Below, one piece after another: positions 9,782-19,059 of a stretch of DNA of 64,000 bases. Numbering within the stretch: the first letter of the stretch is position 1; every line of letters begins with the position of its first letter. The DNA is from Pseudomonas taeanensis MS-3 (lineage in GTDB: Bacteria > Pseudomonadota > Gammaproteobacteria > Pseudomonadales > Pseudomonadaceae): NCBI RefSeq assembly GCF_000498575.2, contig NZ_AWSQ01000001.1, positions 62,001-126,000 on the forward strand, given 5' to 3'. A program made the position numbers and the translations under genes. Below the pieces are notes generated by a model. It was not told where the DNA came from and did not search any database. It was given only the letters and a program-made list of their open reading frames with translations.

Positions 9782-11350
9782 ATGAGCAAGATCATGAGTG
9801 CCGCCGCCGCGGTGGCGCGCATCGCCGATAACGCCAACGTCGCCACCGGCGGTTTCGTCGGCATCGGCTTCGCCGAGGAAATCGCCATCGCCCTGGAGCA
9901 GCGCTTCCTGGCTGAACAGGCGCCGCGCGACCTGACCCTGGTGTATGCCGCCGGGCAAGGCGACGGCAAGGGTCGTGGGCTCAATCACCTGGCCCACGAA
10001 GGTCTGGTGCGGCGGGTGATAGGCGGCCACTGGGGACTGGTGCCGGGCCTGCAGAAGCTGGCGGTGGAAAACCGCATCGAGGCCTACAACCTGCCGCAGG
10101 GGGTGATTTCCCAGCTGTTCCGCGACATCGCCGCGGGCAAACCGGGGCAATTGTCCAAGGTCGGCCTGGGTACCTTCGTCGACCCCGAGTTCGGCGGCGG
10201 CAAGCTCAACGCCCGGACCACCGCCGAGCTGGTGCGGCGCATGCCGATCGATGGAGTGGACTACCTGTTCTACCCGACGCTACCTATCCATGTCGCCATC
10301 ATCCGCGCCACCAGCGCCGACCCCGACGGCAACCTGAGCATGGAGCGCGAGGCGCTGACCATCGAAAGCCTGGCGATCGCCATGGCCGCGCACAACTCGG
10401 GCGGCCTGGTCATCGCCCAGGTCGAGCGCATCGTCGAGCGTGGCTCACTGAACCCGCGCGAGGTTAAAGTGCCGGGCATCCTGGTCGACTGCGTGGTGGT
10501 CGCCCAACCAGACAACCATCAGCAGACCTTCGCCACCGCCTATAACCCGGCCTTTGCCGCCGAGACCCGCGTATCCATGGACAGCCTGAGCCCCATGCCG
10601 CTGGATGTGCGCAAGTTGATCGCCCGTCGCGCCGCCCTGGAGCTGAGCGCAGGCGCCGTGGTCAACCTGGGCATCGGCATGCCCGAAGGCGTCGCTGCGG
10701 TGGCCGCCGAGGAAGGCATGATCGAGCGCCTGACCCTGACCGCCGAACCCGGGGTGATCGGCGGAGTGCCGGCCTCGGGCCTGGATTTCGGTGCGGCGAG
10801 CAACCACAGCGCGCTGATCGACCAGCCTTACCAGTTCGACTTCTACGACGGCGGCGGCCTGGATCTGGCCGTCCTCGGATTGGCTCAGGCGGATGCTGCG
10901 GGCAATCTCAACGTGTCCAAGTTCGGCGCGCGCCTGGCCGGCGCCGGCGGTTTTATCAACATCAGCCAGAACGCCAAGCGCGTGGTGTTCGTCGGCACCT
11001 TCAGCGCCGGCGCTCAGGACATCCGCATTGAGGGCGGTCAACTGCACATCATCCAGGACGGTGAGGTGCGCAAGTTCGTCGCCGAGGTCGAACACCGCAC
11101 CTTCGCCGGCCACCAGGCCGCCGAACGCGGCCAGCCGGTGCTGTACGTCACCGAACGCTGCGTGTTCCAGCTGACCCTGGATGGCCTGGAACTGATCGAG
11201 ATCGCTCCCGGCGTCGACCTGCAACGCGACATCCTCGCGCGCATGGATTTCCAACCGATAATCCGCCAGCCCAAGCTGATGGATGCCCGGCTGTTCGCAG
11301 AGGCCGCTATCGGCCTATGCCAGCGGCTGGGCCAATCGGACGACGCCTAA
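9782..11350 (+). CDS. Single-chain acyl-CoA:acetate/3-ketoacid CoA-transferase
   Basis: 522 residues from ATG 9782; an upstream ATG at 9752 adds ten unlikely residues. Fused alpha and beta subunits of a class I CoA-transferase, like E. coli YdiF. The N-terminal half contains [11 protein letters not shown]. The C-terminal half has [13 protein letters not shown] followed by the catalytic motif [13 protein letters not shown], whose Glu322 would form the glutamyl-CoA thioester. It moves CoA between acetyl-CoA or succinyl-CoA and a short carboxylate. Next to the GntP permease and sigma-54 activator, it would activate the imported acid (inference). It ends at a strong terminator. Confidence 0.9.
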   Translation: MSKIMSAAAAVARIADNANVATGGFVGIGFAEEIAIALEQRFLAEQAPRDLTLVYAAGQGDGKGRGLNHLAHEGLVRRVIGGHWGLVPGLQKLAVENRIEAYNLPQGVISQLFRDIAAGKPGQLSKVGLGTFVDPEFGGGKLNARTTAELVRRMPIDGVDYLFYPTLPIHVAIIRATSADPDGNLSMEREALTIESLAIAMAAHNSGGLVIAQVERIVERGSLNPREVKVPGILVDCVVVAQPDNHQQTFATAYNPAFAAETRVSMDSLSPMPLDVRKLIARRAALELSAGAVVNLGIGMPEGVAAVAAEEGMIERLTLTAEPGVIGGVPASGLDFGAASNHSALIDQPYQFDFYDGGGLDLAVLGLAQADAAGNLNVSKFGARLAGAGGFINISQNAKRVVFVGTFSAGAQDIRIEGGQLHIIQDGEVRKFVAEVEHRTFAGHQAAERGQPVLYVTERCVFQLTLDGLELIEIAPGVDLQRDILARMDFQPIIRQPKLMDARLFAEAAIGLCQRLGQSDDA

Positions 11351-11382
11351 GGGCGAATGCAGCGGGCACTTTTGCGTGACTG

Positions 11383-11407
11383 GGCAGCCCTCGGGCTGCC
11401 TTTTTTT
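11383..11407 (+). terminator. Rho-independent terminator after the CoA-transferase gene
   Basis: Stem GGCAGCCC / GGGCTGCC with a 2-nt loop followed by seven T. Placed 33 bp after the stop codon. Confidence 0.88.
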
Positions 11408-11431
11408 ATCCGCGATCACGTGGTATTCCGA

Positions 11432-11471
11432 GCGGGGCTCGACCCCGCCCGAAGGGCCATGGCCCTTCGGG
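11432..11471. repeat. Two adjacent palindromes between convergent genes
   Basis: GCGGGG-CTCGA-CCCCGC (11432-11448) runs straight into a perfect 24-bp palindrome (11448-11471, arms CCCGAAGGGCC / GGCCCTTCGGG). They end 8 bp before the BMP gene stop on the minus strand and may help terminate that transcript. There is no T-run, so a REP-like origin is equally possible. Confidence 0.55.
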
Positions 11472-11478
11472 CGGCGAC

Positions 11479-12576
11479 TCAGTTCTGCCGCAGCTTGGAG
11501 GCGACACCCTCGACGAAGTACTTCATGCGGCCCAGGTCGTCATCGCTGATGACCTCGCCAGCGGGCACGCGAGTCCTGCCGTCCTGATCGACTATCGGGC
11601 CGGCGAACGGATGGAAAGTACCGGCGCGCATCTCGGCTTCCAATTTTTCCACCTGCGCTTTGACATCAGCCGGTACCGACGGGTTGAGCGGCACGATCTC
11701 GATCATCTCGTCCTTGATCCCGCCCCAGGTGGAAGCCGGCTTCCAGGTGCCATCCAGCACGCTCTGGGTGGTATCGGTATAAAACTTGCCCCACTGGTGG
11801 GTGGTGCCGGAGAGCTGCGCCTTGGCGCCGTACTTGCCCATGTCCGAGTGGTAGGAGAAGGCATTCACGCCCTTCTCCTCGGCCGCTTGCACCACTGCGG
11901 TCGAGTCGGTGTGATGGGTGATCATGTCGGCGCCCTGGGAGATCAGGGTCAACGCGGCTTCGCGTTCCTTGCCCGGGTCGTACCAGCTGTTGACCCAGAT
12001 CACCCGCACTTCGGCATCCGGGTTGACGCTACGCGCACCACGGGCGAAGGCGTTGATACCCATCACCACCTCGGGAATGGGGAAGGCGGCGACATAGCCG
12101 AGCACGTTGGACTTGCTCATCTTGCCGGCGACCACGCCATTCAGGTAGCGACCTTCATAGAAGCGCGCGTTGTAGTTGCCGAAGTTCTTGCCCATCTTGT
12201 AGCCGGTGGCATGCATCAGGGTCACGTTGGGGAACTGCTTGGCGACACGCTCGACGTAGTTCATGTAGCCGAAGCTGGTGGCGTAGATCAGGTTGTAGCC
12301 GCTACTGGCCAACTCGCGGATGACCCGTTCAGCGTCGGCGCCTTCCGGTACGTTCTCGATATATTTGGTTTCGACCTTATCGCCCAGGGCTTTTTCCATC
12401 TGCAAGCGCCCTAGATCATGCTGGTAAGTCCAGCCGGCGTCGCCGATCGGGCTGATATAGACGAAGCCAATCTTGAGCGGGTCGGCCGCCTGCGCGTAGC
12501 CGAGCAGACCGACGCCGAACGCTGCCGCCACCGCCATGCCACCCGCTGCCTTGATGAAATGTCTGCGATTACCCAT
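11479..12576 (-). CDS. BMP-family ABC importer substrate-binding protein (nucleoside/purine type)
   Basis: 365 residues from ATG 12576, preceded by GAGGAA; a longer frame to 12675 has no support. The leader MGNRRHFIKAAGG carries a twin-arginine RRxFIK motif, then a hydrophobic stretch and an AQA cleavage site, so export is probably by Tat. The mature part matches the Bmp/Med (PnrA-like) fold, with repeated ITHHTDSTAVV and GAKAQLSGT-type segments near the ligand site. It is the last gene of an ATPase-permease-permease-binding protein run; related importers carry nucleosides or purines. Substrate is inferred from family only. Confidence 0.88.
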   Translation of the reverse strand: MGNRRHFIKAAGGMAVAAAFGVGLLGYAQAADPLKIGFVYISPIGDAGWTYQHDLGRLQMEKALGDKVETKYIENVPEGADAERVIRELASSGYNLIYATSFGYMNYVERVAKQFPNVTLMHATGYKMGKNFGNYNARFYEGRYLNGVVAGKMSKSNVLGYVAAFPIPEVVMGINAFARGARSVNPDAEVRVIWVNSWYDPGKEREAALTLISQGADMITHHTDSTAVVQAAEEKGVNAFSYHSDMGKYGAKAQLSGTTHQWGKFYTDTTQSVLDGTWKPASTWGGIKDEMIEIVPLNPSVPADVKAQVEKLEAEMRAGTFHPFAGPIVDQDGRTRVPAGEVISDDDLGRMKYFVEGVASKLRQN

Positions 12577-12667
12577 CAGTTCCTCTCCTAGCCTAGTGCT
12601 GTGATTGTTTTTGTTGTCGGGGGAAATGAATGCAACTGACCCTTCCCCCTCAGAGCCCGCCAACGGA

Positions 12668-13600
12668 TCAGGCATCCGGCCGGTAAGGCTGGCCGAGCGA
12701 CATCGGCGAGTTCAGCCGGATGGTCTGTTGATTACGCGAAATCAGCACCAGCACAATGATCGTCGCCAGATAAGGCAGCGCCGAGAGCAACTGCGACGGC
12801 ACCTCGATCTGCAGGCCCGAGCCCTGGATAAACAACTGACTGATCATCACCCCGCCGAACAGGTAGGCCCCGGCCATCACCCGCAGTGGCCGCCAGGTGG
12901 CGAACACCACCAGCGCCAGGGCGATCCAGCCGCGGCCCGAGACCATGCCCTCGACCCATAGCGGCGTGTAGAACACCGACAGAAAGGCGCCGCCGATACC
13001 GGACATGGCGCCGCCGAAGGTGGTGGCCAGATAGCGGATGCCAATCACCGAATAGCCGATGGAGTGGGCCGACGAGGGCGACTCGCCGACTGCGCGCAGG
13101 ATCAACCCGGCGCGACTCTTGTAGAGGAACCAGATCACCCCGCCGAGCAGGGCCCAGGAGAAATACACCAGGGACTGCTGATTGAATAGCGCCGGGCCGA
13201 TATAGGGGATATCGGCCAGCAGCGGGATGCGGATCGCCGGCACCGCCTGCAGGGTCAACGACTCGAAGGGTTTGCCGATAAAGGCCGAGAGGCCGACACC
13301 GAAGATCGTCAGCGCCAGCCCGGAGGCCACCTGGTTGGCCATCAGCGTCAGGGTCAGCAGGCCAAACAGCAGGCTCATCAGCGCACCGGCAGTCATCCCG
13401 GCCAACACCCCGAGATAAGGGTTGCCGGTGTAATGGGTGGCGGCGAAGCCGGCCACCGCGCCCATGGCCATGGTGCCTTCGGCGCCCAGGTTGAGCACCC
13501 CGGACTTTTCGGTGATCAGCTCACCCAGGGCCACGATGATCAGCGGGGTGCCGGCCACCAGGGTGGCGAACAGCATTGAGGTAAACAGGCTCTGCTCCAT
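12668..13600 (-). CDS. ABC transporter permease, nucleoside type (second permease)
   Basis: 310 residues with about nine hydrophobic helices and the RbsC-like GVLNLGAEGTMAMGAVAGF segment found in permeases paired with BMP binding proteins. The ATG lies one base after the TGA of the preceding permease (TGA-G-ATG), so translation is coupled. It forms the heteromeric membrane channel with the 13602-14684 product. A 91-bp gap separates it from the binding-protein gene downstream. Confidence 0.88.
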   Translation of the reverse strand: MEQSLFTSMLFATLVAGTPLIIVALGELITEKSGVLNLGAEGTMAMGAVAGFAATHYTGNPYLGVLAGMTAGALMSLLFGLLTLTLMANQVASGLALTIFGVGLSAFIGKPFESLTLQAVPAIRIPLLADIPYIGPALFNQQSLVYFSWALLGGVIWFLYKSRAGLILRAVGESPSSAHSIGYSVIGIRYLATTFGGAMSGIGGAFLSVFYTPLWVEGMVSGRGWIALALVVFATWRPLRVMAGAYLFGGVMISQLFIQGSGLQIEVPSQLLSALPYLATIIVLVLISRNQQTIRLNSPMSLGQPYRPDA

Positions 13601-13601
13601 C

Positions 13602-14684
13602 TCACGCCCCCGCCTTGGCCAGCGTTCTGCGCATGCGCAGCCGGTAGTTGATAAATAGATCCGAGCCGAGCAGGAAGAACAGCAACATGCCCTGGAATAC
13701 CTTGGAGATCGACGCGGGCAGGCTCATATACAGCTGCGCCTGCTCGCCGCCGAGAAACAGCAGCGCCATCAACAGGCTGGCAAAGAAGATCCCGATGGGA
13801 TTCAGCCGCCCGACGAAGGCCACGATGATCGCGGCGAAACCGTAGCCGCTGGCGACCTTGTCGGTCAGTTGGCCCATGGGCCCCGCTACTTCGGCCATGC
13901 CGGCCAGGCCCGCGCAGACCCCACCCGCCAGCATGCCGAACCAGACCATACGCTTGGCCGAGAAGCCGGCATAACGCGCCGCATCAGCCGCCTCGCCGGC
14001 CACGCGCATCTTGAAGCCCAGATAACTCCGGTGCATGAACACATAGCCGACCACCAGCACCCCAAGCGCCATCACGAAGGCCAGGTTCAACCGCGTGCCC
14101 TCGACCAGCATCGGCAACAGCGCCGAATCGGAGAACATCTTGCTCTGCGGGAAGTTGAAACCGTCTGGGTCCATCCAGGGGCCGAACACCAGCCAGGACA
14201 CCAGCAACTGGGCGACGTACACCAGCATCAGCGAGACCAGGATCTCGTTTGCGTTGAAGCGGGTGCGCAGGAACGCCGGGATCGCCGCCCAGGCCGCGCC
14301 GCCCAGCGCCCCGGCGACGATCATCGCCAGCAGCACCTGAGGACCGCTGACGTCCTCGAGCAACAACGCTGCCCCGGTCGCCGCGCAGGCTCCAAGGATG
14401 AACTGGCCCTCCGCGCCGATATTCCACACATTGGCCCGGAAACCGATGGCCAGGCCCACCGCGATGAGCATCAGCGGGACGGCCTTGAGCAGCAACTCGG
14501 AAACCCCGTACCAGCTGCGCATGGGGTTGAGGAAGAACACCTGAAAGCCTTCCAGTGGGTCTTTGCCCAAGGCGGAGAACAACAGCAGCCCACCGAGCAT
14601 CGTCAGAACCACCGCAATCAGCGGCGACAGATAGCTCATGGTGCGCGAGGCTTCGGGCCGGGCTTCAAGCTTGAAGGACAACAT
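13602..14684 (-). CDS. ABC transporter permease, nucleoside type (first permease)
   Basis: 360 residues, an integral membrane protein of the BPD_transp_2 class. The N-terminal helix follows MSYLSPLIAVVLTML, and the cytoplasmic coupling region includes RANVWNIGAEGQFILG. This is the YufP/BmpC-type partner. The ATG at 14684 is 16 bp after the ATPase stop. A shorter start at the internal MSYLSPL methionine is possible. Confidence 0.87.
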   Translation of the reverse strand: MLSFKLEARPEASRTMSYLSPLIAVVLTMLGGLLLFSALGKDPLEGFQVFFLNPMRSWYGVSELLLKAVPLMLIAVGLAIGFRANVWNIGAEGQFILGACAATGAALLLEDVSGPQVLLAMIVAGALGGAAWAAIPAFLRTRFNANEILVSLMLVYVAQLLVSWLVFGPWMDPDGFNFPQSKMFSDSALLPMLVEGTRLNLAFVMALGVLVVGYVFMHRSYLGFKMRVAGEAADAARYAGFSAKRMVWFGMLAGGVCAGLAGMAEVAGPMGQLTDKVASGYGFAAIIVAFVGRLNPIGIFFASLLMALLFLGGEQAQLYMSLPASISKVFQGMLLFFLLGSDLFINYRLRMRRTLAKAGA

Positions 14685-14700
14685 GGCTCGCTTTCCCTTG

Positions 14701-16287
14701 TTATAGATCGCTGGTTGATTGATCGCTGGGCGCTGCCGGCGCGCTCTCGGCGCCTGGCCACATGCCGCTCATCCACACGCCGATATCCTCCACCGAGGTC
14801 TCGGCCAAGGGCCGCGTTGGCGACAATCGCCCGTCGGCGATCACCGCGATGCGGTCGCAAATCTCGAACAGCTCGTCCAGCTCCTCGGAGACCACCAGCA
14901 CCGCGCAACCGGCGTTTCTCAAGTCAATGATCTGCTGGCGGATAAAGGCCGCTGCGCCCACGTCCACACCCCAGGTCGGCTGCGCGGCCACCAGCAGCTT
15001 GGGCGCCTGCATGATTTCGCGGCCCATGATGTACTTCTGCAGATTGCCGCCGGACAGCGATCTGGCCTGCGCGGCCGGCCCGCCGCACTTAACGTTGAAG
15101 CGTTCGATGCATTCGCTGGCGAAGGCCTTGGCCGCACGAAAATCGATCAGCCCGTGCTTGACCAGGCCCTTCGCGGCGGCGGCGGTGAGAATCGCGTTGT
15201 CGCTGAGCGCCATGCTCGGCACTGCACCACGGCCCAGGCGCTCCTCCGGCACGAAGCACAGGCCGATTTGCCGGCGCTGGTCGGGCGACAAGCGCCCCGC
15301 CTGGTTGCCGCAAATCTGCACCGGGCCTGCCTCGCTCAGCGGGATTTCCCCGGAGATGGCCGCCAACAGCTCGGCCTGGCCGTTACCCGAGACCCCGGCG
15401 ATGCCGACTATCTCGCCGGAGCGCACCTCCAACTGGAGGTCCTTGAGAGCGGTGCCGAAGGGATCGGGCGAGGCCTGCGACAACCCCGCCAGCTTCAGCC
15501 GGACCTCGCCGTCGGCCTGCCCCGCAGTATGGACACAGGCCGGCAGATCCTTGCCGATCATCAGCCGCGCCATGCTCTTCGGCGTCTCGGCTGAGGGAAT
15601 GCAGGCGCCCGTGACCTTGCCGCCACGCAGCACCGTGGCGCTGTGGCACAGCTCCTGGATTTCGTCGAGCTTGTGGCTGATATAGAGAATCGCGCAGCCT
15701 TCGCTGGCCAGTCGGCGCAGGGTCTCGAACAGGACCCGCACCGCCTGCGGGGTGAGTACCGAGGTCGGTTCGTCCATGATCAGCAGCCGTGGGTTCTGCA
15801 GCAGGCAACGGACGATCTCGACCCGCTGGCGCTCACCAACGGACAGCGCATGCACATGCCGACGCGGATCGACCGGCAAGCCGTAACGCGTGGAGACCGA
15901 CTCGATACGACGGGCCAGATCAGCCAGATCAGGGTTGCCTGGCAGGGCCAGGGCGACGTTTTCCAGCACGGTCAGGGTTTCGAACAGCGAGAAGTGCTGG
16001 AACACCATACCGATGCCCAGGCTGCGGGCATGGGCGGGGTTCTCCACCGTGACTGGCTGGCCCTCCCAGAACATCTCGCCGGAGGTTTGCCGCGTCACCC
16101 CGTAGATGATTTTCATCAGGGTCGACTTGCCGGCGCCATTCTCCCCCAGCACGGCATGAATCTCGCCAGGCATGACGCGCAGGTCAATGCCATCGTTGGC
16201 GACTACCGCAGGATAAACCTTGCGGATGCCCTGCAAGATCAAGCGAGGCTGTGCATCCGACGCAGCTGCGGCGTGCTCAGGCTTCAT
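14701..16287 (-). CDS. ABC transporter ATP-binding protein with two ABC domains (nucleoside/sugar type)
   Basis: 528 residues with duplicated nucleotide-binding domains. Domain 1 has Walker A GENGAGKST (48-56), signature LSVGERQRVEIVR and Walker B LLIMDEPTS. Domain 2 has a degenerate P-loop (GVSGNGQAEL), signature LSGGNLQKYIMGRE, and LLVAAQPTWGVDVGA in place of a canonical Walker B; this is typical of the RbsA/NupA class, in which the second site is weak. It energises the two permeases downstream. Strong Shine-Dalgarno AGGAG 8 bp before ATG 16287. First gene of the operon. Confidence 0.92.
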   Translation of the reverse strand: MKPEHAAAASDAQPRLILQGIRKVYPAVVANDGIDLRVMPGEIHAVLGENGAGKSTLMKIIYGVTRQTSGEMFWEGQPVTVENPAHARSLGIGMVFQHFSLFETLTVLENVALALPGNPDLADLARRIESVSTRYGLPVDPRRHVHALSVGERQRVEIVRCLLQNPRLLIMDEPTSVLTPQAVRVLFETLRRLASEGCAILYISHKLDEIQELCHSATVLRGGKVTGACIPSAETPKSMARLMIGKDLPACVHTAGQADGEVRLKLAGLSQASPDPFGTALKDLQLEVRSGEIVGIAGVSGNGQAELLAAISGEIPLSEAGPVQICGNQAGRLSPDQRRQIGLCFVPEERLGRGAVPSMALSDNAILTAAAAKGLVKHGLIDFRAAKAFASECIERFNVKCGGPAAQARSLSGGNLQKYIMGREIMQAPKLLVAAQPTWGVDVGAAAFIRQQIIDLRNAGCAVLVVSEELDELFEICDRIAVIADGRLSPTRPLAETSVEDIGVWMSGMWPGAESAPAAPSDQSTSDL

Positions 16288-16453
16288 TGGGTTTTCTCCT
16301 GTTCTCCGATGACTTTAGCAGCTCGAATGAGCCGGTATCGGCGCCTTATTATTGGAGAGGAGCAGCAGCCCTGGCGGCAACTGCACCCTTGTGCTTAGCC
16401 ACCCGAAACAGCCAGCCCGGTACGGATGCGCACTCTTGTGTACTACGCAAAAT

Positions 16454-16486
16454 AATATTGTGCAACTCAATGCGCACAAAAATATT
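16454..16486. promoter_or_regulatory. AT-rich promoter region with inverted repeat upstream of the ABC operon
   Basis: Within 16288-16560, an AT-rich patch holds TTGTGC (16458-16463) and GCACAA (16474-16479) separated by 10 bp and flanked by AATATT on both sides. It is a candidate operator or promoter element for the minus-strand importer operon, about 170 bp upstream of its ATG. The regulator is unknown. I see no riboswitch-like structure. The stretch 16560-16700 contains no gene I can support. Confidence 0.35.
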
Positions 16487-16705
16487 GCTTTATGTAAACA
16501 ACATTCTCGACAGGCAAGTTCGCTGTTTGCTAGGTGAGCCGCTCTAAACCGGCGGTTTCGTTTTCATGGTCACGGGCAGTTGGCCACTATCCATCACCTG
16601 CCAGGAAAGCGCTTTGCTCACGACTGCGTCTGACTAGGCAAGATATAAGCCGGGGAGCGCAAACTCCGAGTCGCCGCTGCTTACGACTGCCAGAAAAACC
16701 AACAA

Positions 16706-16734
16706 CCCCGGACAGCCTGTATGGCTGTCCGGGG
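16706..16734 (-). terminator. Hairpin terminator after speB
   Basis: Perfect 12-bp stem CCCCGGACAGCC / GGCTGTCCGGGG with a TGTAT loop, 46 bp past the agmatinase stop. On the minus strand it is followed by TTGTTGGTTTTTCT, a T-rich but not immediate tract. Confidence 0.7.
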
Positions 16735-16780
16735 CTGGAAGCGGCACGGCGCCTGGCTTGGCGCGCCATACAAAGACAGC

Positions 16781-17740
16781 TCAGGGCTTCAGTCTATGGC
16801 GCGCGGCGTACAGGCAGATCATCTCCATCGCCAGGGTGGCGCCGGCCAGGGCGGTGACTTCTGCGCTGTCATAGGGCGGCGCCACCTCCACCACGTCCAT
16901 ACCGACCAGATTGATGCCGCGCAGGCCGCGCAGGATCTCCAGCGCCTGATGAGTGCTGAGGCCGCCGCACACCGGGGTGCCGGTGCCGGGGGCGAAGGCC
17001 GGATCTAGGCAGTCGATGTCGAAGGTCAGGTACACCGGGTTATCGCCGACCCGCGCGCGAATGCGCTCGGCGATCTGCTCCGGCGTCTGTCGGTGCACCT
17101 CGCGGGCATCCAGCACCTGAAAGCCCATCACGTCGTCGTTGGTGGTGCGCAAGCCGACCTGCACCGAGCGCGCCGGGTCGACCAGGCCCTCGCGGGCGGC
17201 GTGATAGAACATGGTGCCGTGATCGATGCGTGCGCCCTCTTCGTCCGGCCAGGTGTCGCTGTGCGCGTCGAAGTGGATCAGCGACAGTGCGCCATGCTGC
17301 TTGGCATGGGCTTTGAGCAACGGGTAGCTGATGAAGTGATCGCCGCCCAGGGTGAGCATGGCGCAGCCGGCCGCGAGTATCTTGTCGGCATGCGCCTCGA
17401 TCAGCGCCGGGGTGTCCTGCGGTGTGCCGTGGTCGAAGTAGCAGTCGCCGTAGTCGATGCAGGCCAACAGGTCGAAGGGGTCGAATTCCCAGGGAAAGTG
17501 CCGGGCCCAGGCCGACTGCACCGAGGCGGCGCGAATCGCCCGCGGGCCGAAGCGGCTACCGGGTCGATTGGTGGTGGCGGTGTCGAACGGCACGCCGCTG
17601 ACCACCAGATCGACGCCGCGCAAGTCACGGCTGTAGCGCCGACGCATAAAACTGGTGATGCCGGCGTAGGTCGGCTCGGCCGCCGTGCCATACAGGCTGT
17701 CGCGAGTCATCGCCTGATCGTTTTCGTAGGCTTGATCCAT
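16781..17740 (-). CDS. speB: Agmatinase (ureohydrolase family)
   Basis: 319 residues from ATG 17740 (Shine-Dalgarno GAGGA, spacing 8). It hydrolyses agmatine to putrescine and urea. The binuclear Mn ligands are all present: GGDHF, HFDAHSDTW and FDIDCLDPAFAPGTG. The blocks DHGTMFY, VYLTFDIDCLDPA and VGMDVVEVAPPYD are close to E. coli SpeB and less like GbuA or GpuA. The gene lies downstream of a polyamine-type binding protein on the same strand, suggesting that imported agmatine or a related guanidino compound is its substrate (inference). Confidence 0.87.
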   Translation of the reverse strand: MDQAYENDQAMTRDSLYGTAAEPTYAGITSFMRRRYSRDLRGVDLVVSGVPFDTATTNRPGSRFGPRAIRAASVQSAWARHFPWEFDPFDLLACIDYGDCYFDHGTPQDTPALIEAHADKILAAGCAMLTLGGDHFISYPLLKAHAKQHGALSLIHFDAHSDTWPDEEGARIDHGTMFYHAAREGLVDPARSVQVGLRTTNDDVMGFQVLDAREVHRQTPEQIAERIRARVGDNPVYLTFDIDCLDPAFAPGTGTPVCGGLSTHQALEILRGLRGINLVGMDVVEVAPPYDSAEVTALAGATLAMEMICLYAARHRLKP

Positions 17741-17793
17741 GTTTACGGTCCTCACAGCTTGGATAGAAATTCAGCGCCCGCTGCCGGGCGCGC

Positions 17794-18867
17794 TCAGTAC
17801 TGGCTACGGAATGCGGTCCACAAGCGGGTGCGTTGACGCTGTTGCTTGAGGCTCTGGATTTGCTCCGGGAACAACTTGGCGCGCACCGCCGCCGGCGGGT
17901 AGATGTCCGGATCGCCGCTGACGGCCTCATCCAGCAAGGGCGCGGAGGCCGCGTTGGCGTTGGCGAAATACAACTCGTTGGTCAGCTCGGCGATGGCCTC
18001 GGGCTTGAGCATGTAGTCGATAAAGGCGCGGGCGGCCTGCGGATGCGGCGCATCGACCGGAATCGCCATGGTGTCGAACCAGATCAGCGTGCCCTCCACA
18101 GGAATGCGAAACAGCACTTCGAACGGCTGCTTGGCCTCGGCGGCGCGGGCGGCGGCCATGCCGGCGTCGCCGGTGTAGGTCAGCGCCAGGCAGATCTCGC
18201 CCTTGGCCAGGTCGTCGATATGCTTGCCGCTGCCGATGTAGCGCAGGTTCGGTTGCAACTGGGCGAGCAACTGCTGCGCGGCCTTGAGGTCAGCGGCGGC
18301 GATGCTGTAGGGATCCTTGCCCAGGTAGTTCAGCGCGATCGCAATCACCTCCTGCGGCGAGTCCAATACGGCGATGCCGCAGTCTTTCAGCTTGCTGGCG
18401 TACTCCGGCTTGAACAGCAGATCCAGGCTGTTCAGCGCCACACCCGGCAGACGCTGCTCGACCGCCTGCTGGTTTAGCCCTAAGCCGACAGTGCCCCAGG
18501 TGTAGGGCACGCCGTAGCGGTTGCCGGGGTCGACGCTGGCCAGCTTGGCCAGCAGCTCAGGGTCGAGGTTAGCGGCATTGCTCAAGTCGCCGACCGGTTG
18601 CACGGCCTTGGCCTGAATTGCCCGAGCCAGGCCGCTGGAGGCCGGAAACACGACGTCGTAGCCACTGCCGCCGGTGAGCAGCTTGCTGTCGAGCACCTCG
18701 GTGCTGTCGAAGGTGTCGTATTTGACCCGGATACCGGTTTCGCTCTGGAAACGCTTGAGCGCCTGCGGCGCCACATAGTCGGCCCAGTTGTAGATGTTCA
18801 GCACCTGCTCCTCGGCCCGTAACGGCAGGGCGCAGGCGAGCAGTAACAGGCTAGTGACAAGACGCAT
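17794..18867 (-). CDS. Periplasmic polyamine/agmatine-type solute-binding protein (PotF/SpuD class)
   Basis: 357 residues from ATG 18867 (GAGGA upstream). Cleavable signal peptide MRLVTSLLLLACALPLRAEE. The mature start VLNIYNWADYVAPQALKRF is the hallmark of PotD/PotF-type proteins, followed by KYDTFDSTEVLDSKLL and SGYDVVFPASSG. No permease or ATPase genes sit nearby, so it must work with components elsewhere. 53 bp before speB, probably one operon; the divergent LysR gene is a likely regulator. Confidence 0.88.
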   Translation of the reverse strand: MRLVTSLLLLACALPLRAEEQVLNIYNWADYVAPQALKRFQSETGIRVKYDTFDSTEVLDSKLLTGGSGYDVVFPASSGLARAIQAKAVQPVGDLSNAANLDPELLAKLASVDPGNRYGVPYTWGTVGLGLNQQAVEQRLPGVALNSLDLLFKPEYASKLKDCGIAVLDSPQEVIAIALNYLGKDPYSIAAADLKAAQQLLAQLQPNLRYIGSGKHIDDLAKGEICLALTYTGDAGMAAARAAEAKQPFEVLFRIPVEGTLIWFDTMAIPVDAPHPQAARAFIDYMLKPEAIAELTNELYFANANAASAPLLDEAVSGDPDIYPPAAVRAKLFPEQIQSLKQQRQRTRLWTAFRSQY

Positions 18868-18943
18868 GGCGGAGTCCTCTCTTCTGGCGAATCGGTGTGT
18901 CTGGGTACGAGCTCGCTTACGGGCGATCTTCAACAGAGAGAAA

Positions 18944-18965
18944 TCGCCAGCAAGCTGGCTCCTAC
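18944..18965. repeat. REP half-site
   Basis: TCGCCAGCAAGCTGGCTCCTAC matches one arm of the REP pair at 36410-36483. Located in the divergent promoter region between the binding protein and lysR genes. Confidence 0.6.
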
Positions 18966-19059
18966 GAAAACGCTGGAATCATCCTGCGCGAGCTATTGCT
19001 TTGAATAAATATGAAGTGATCTACTTTGGCATCGATCAGCATCAATGTTTGGAGCCACC

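Noticed and set aside
16288..16780. Purine riboswitch before the nucleoside-type ABC operon
   Set aside because: No three-way-junction pattern or conserved purine-aptamer loops could be recognised in the leader.
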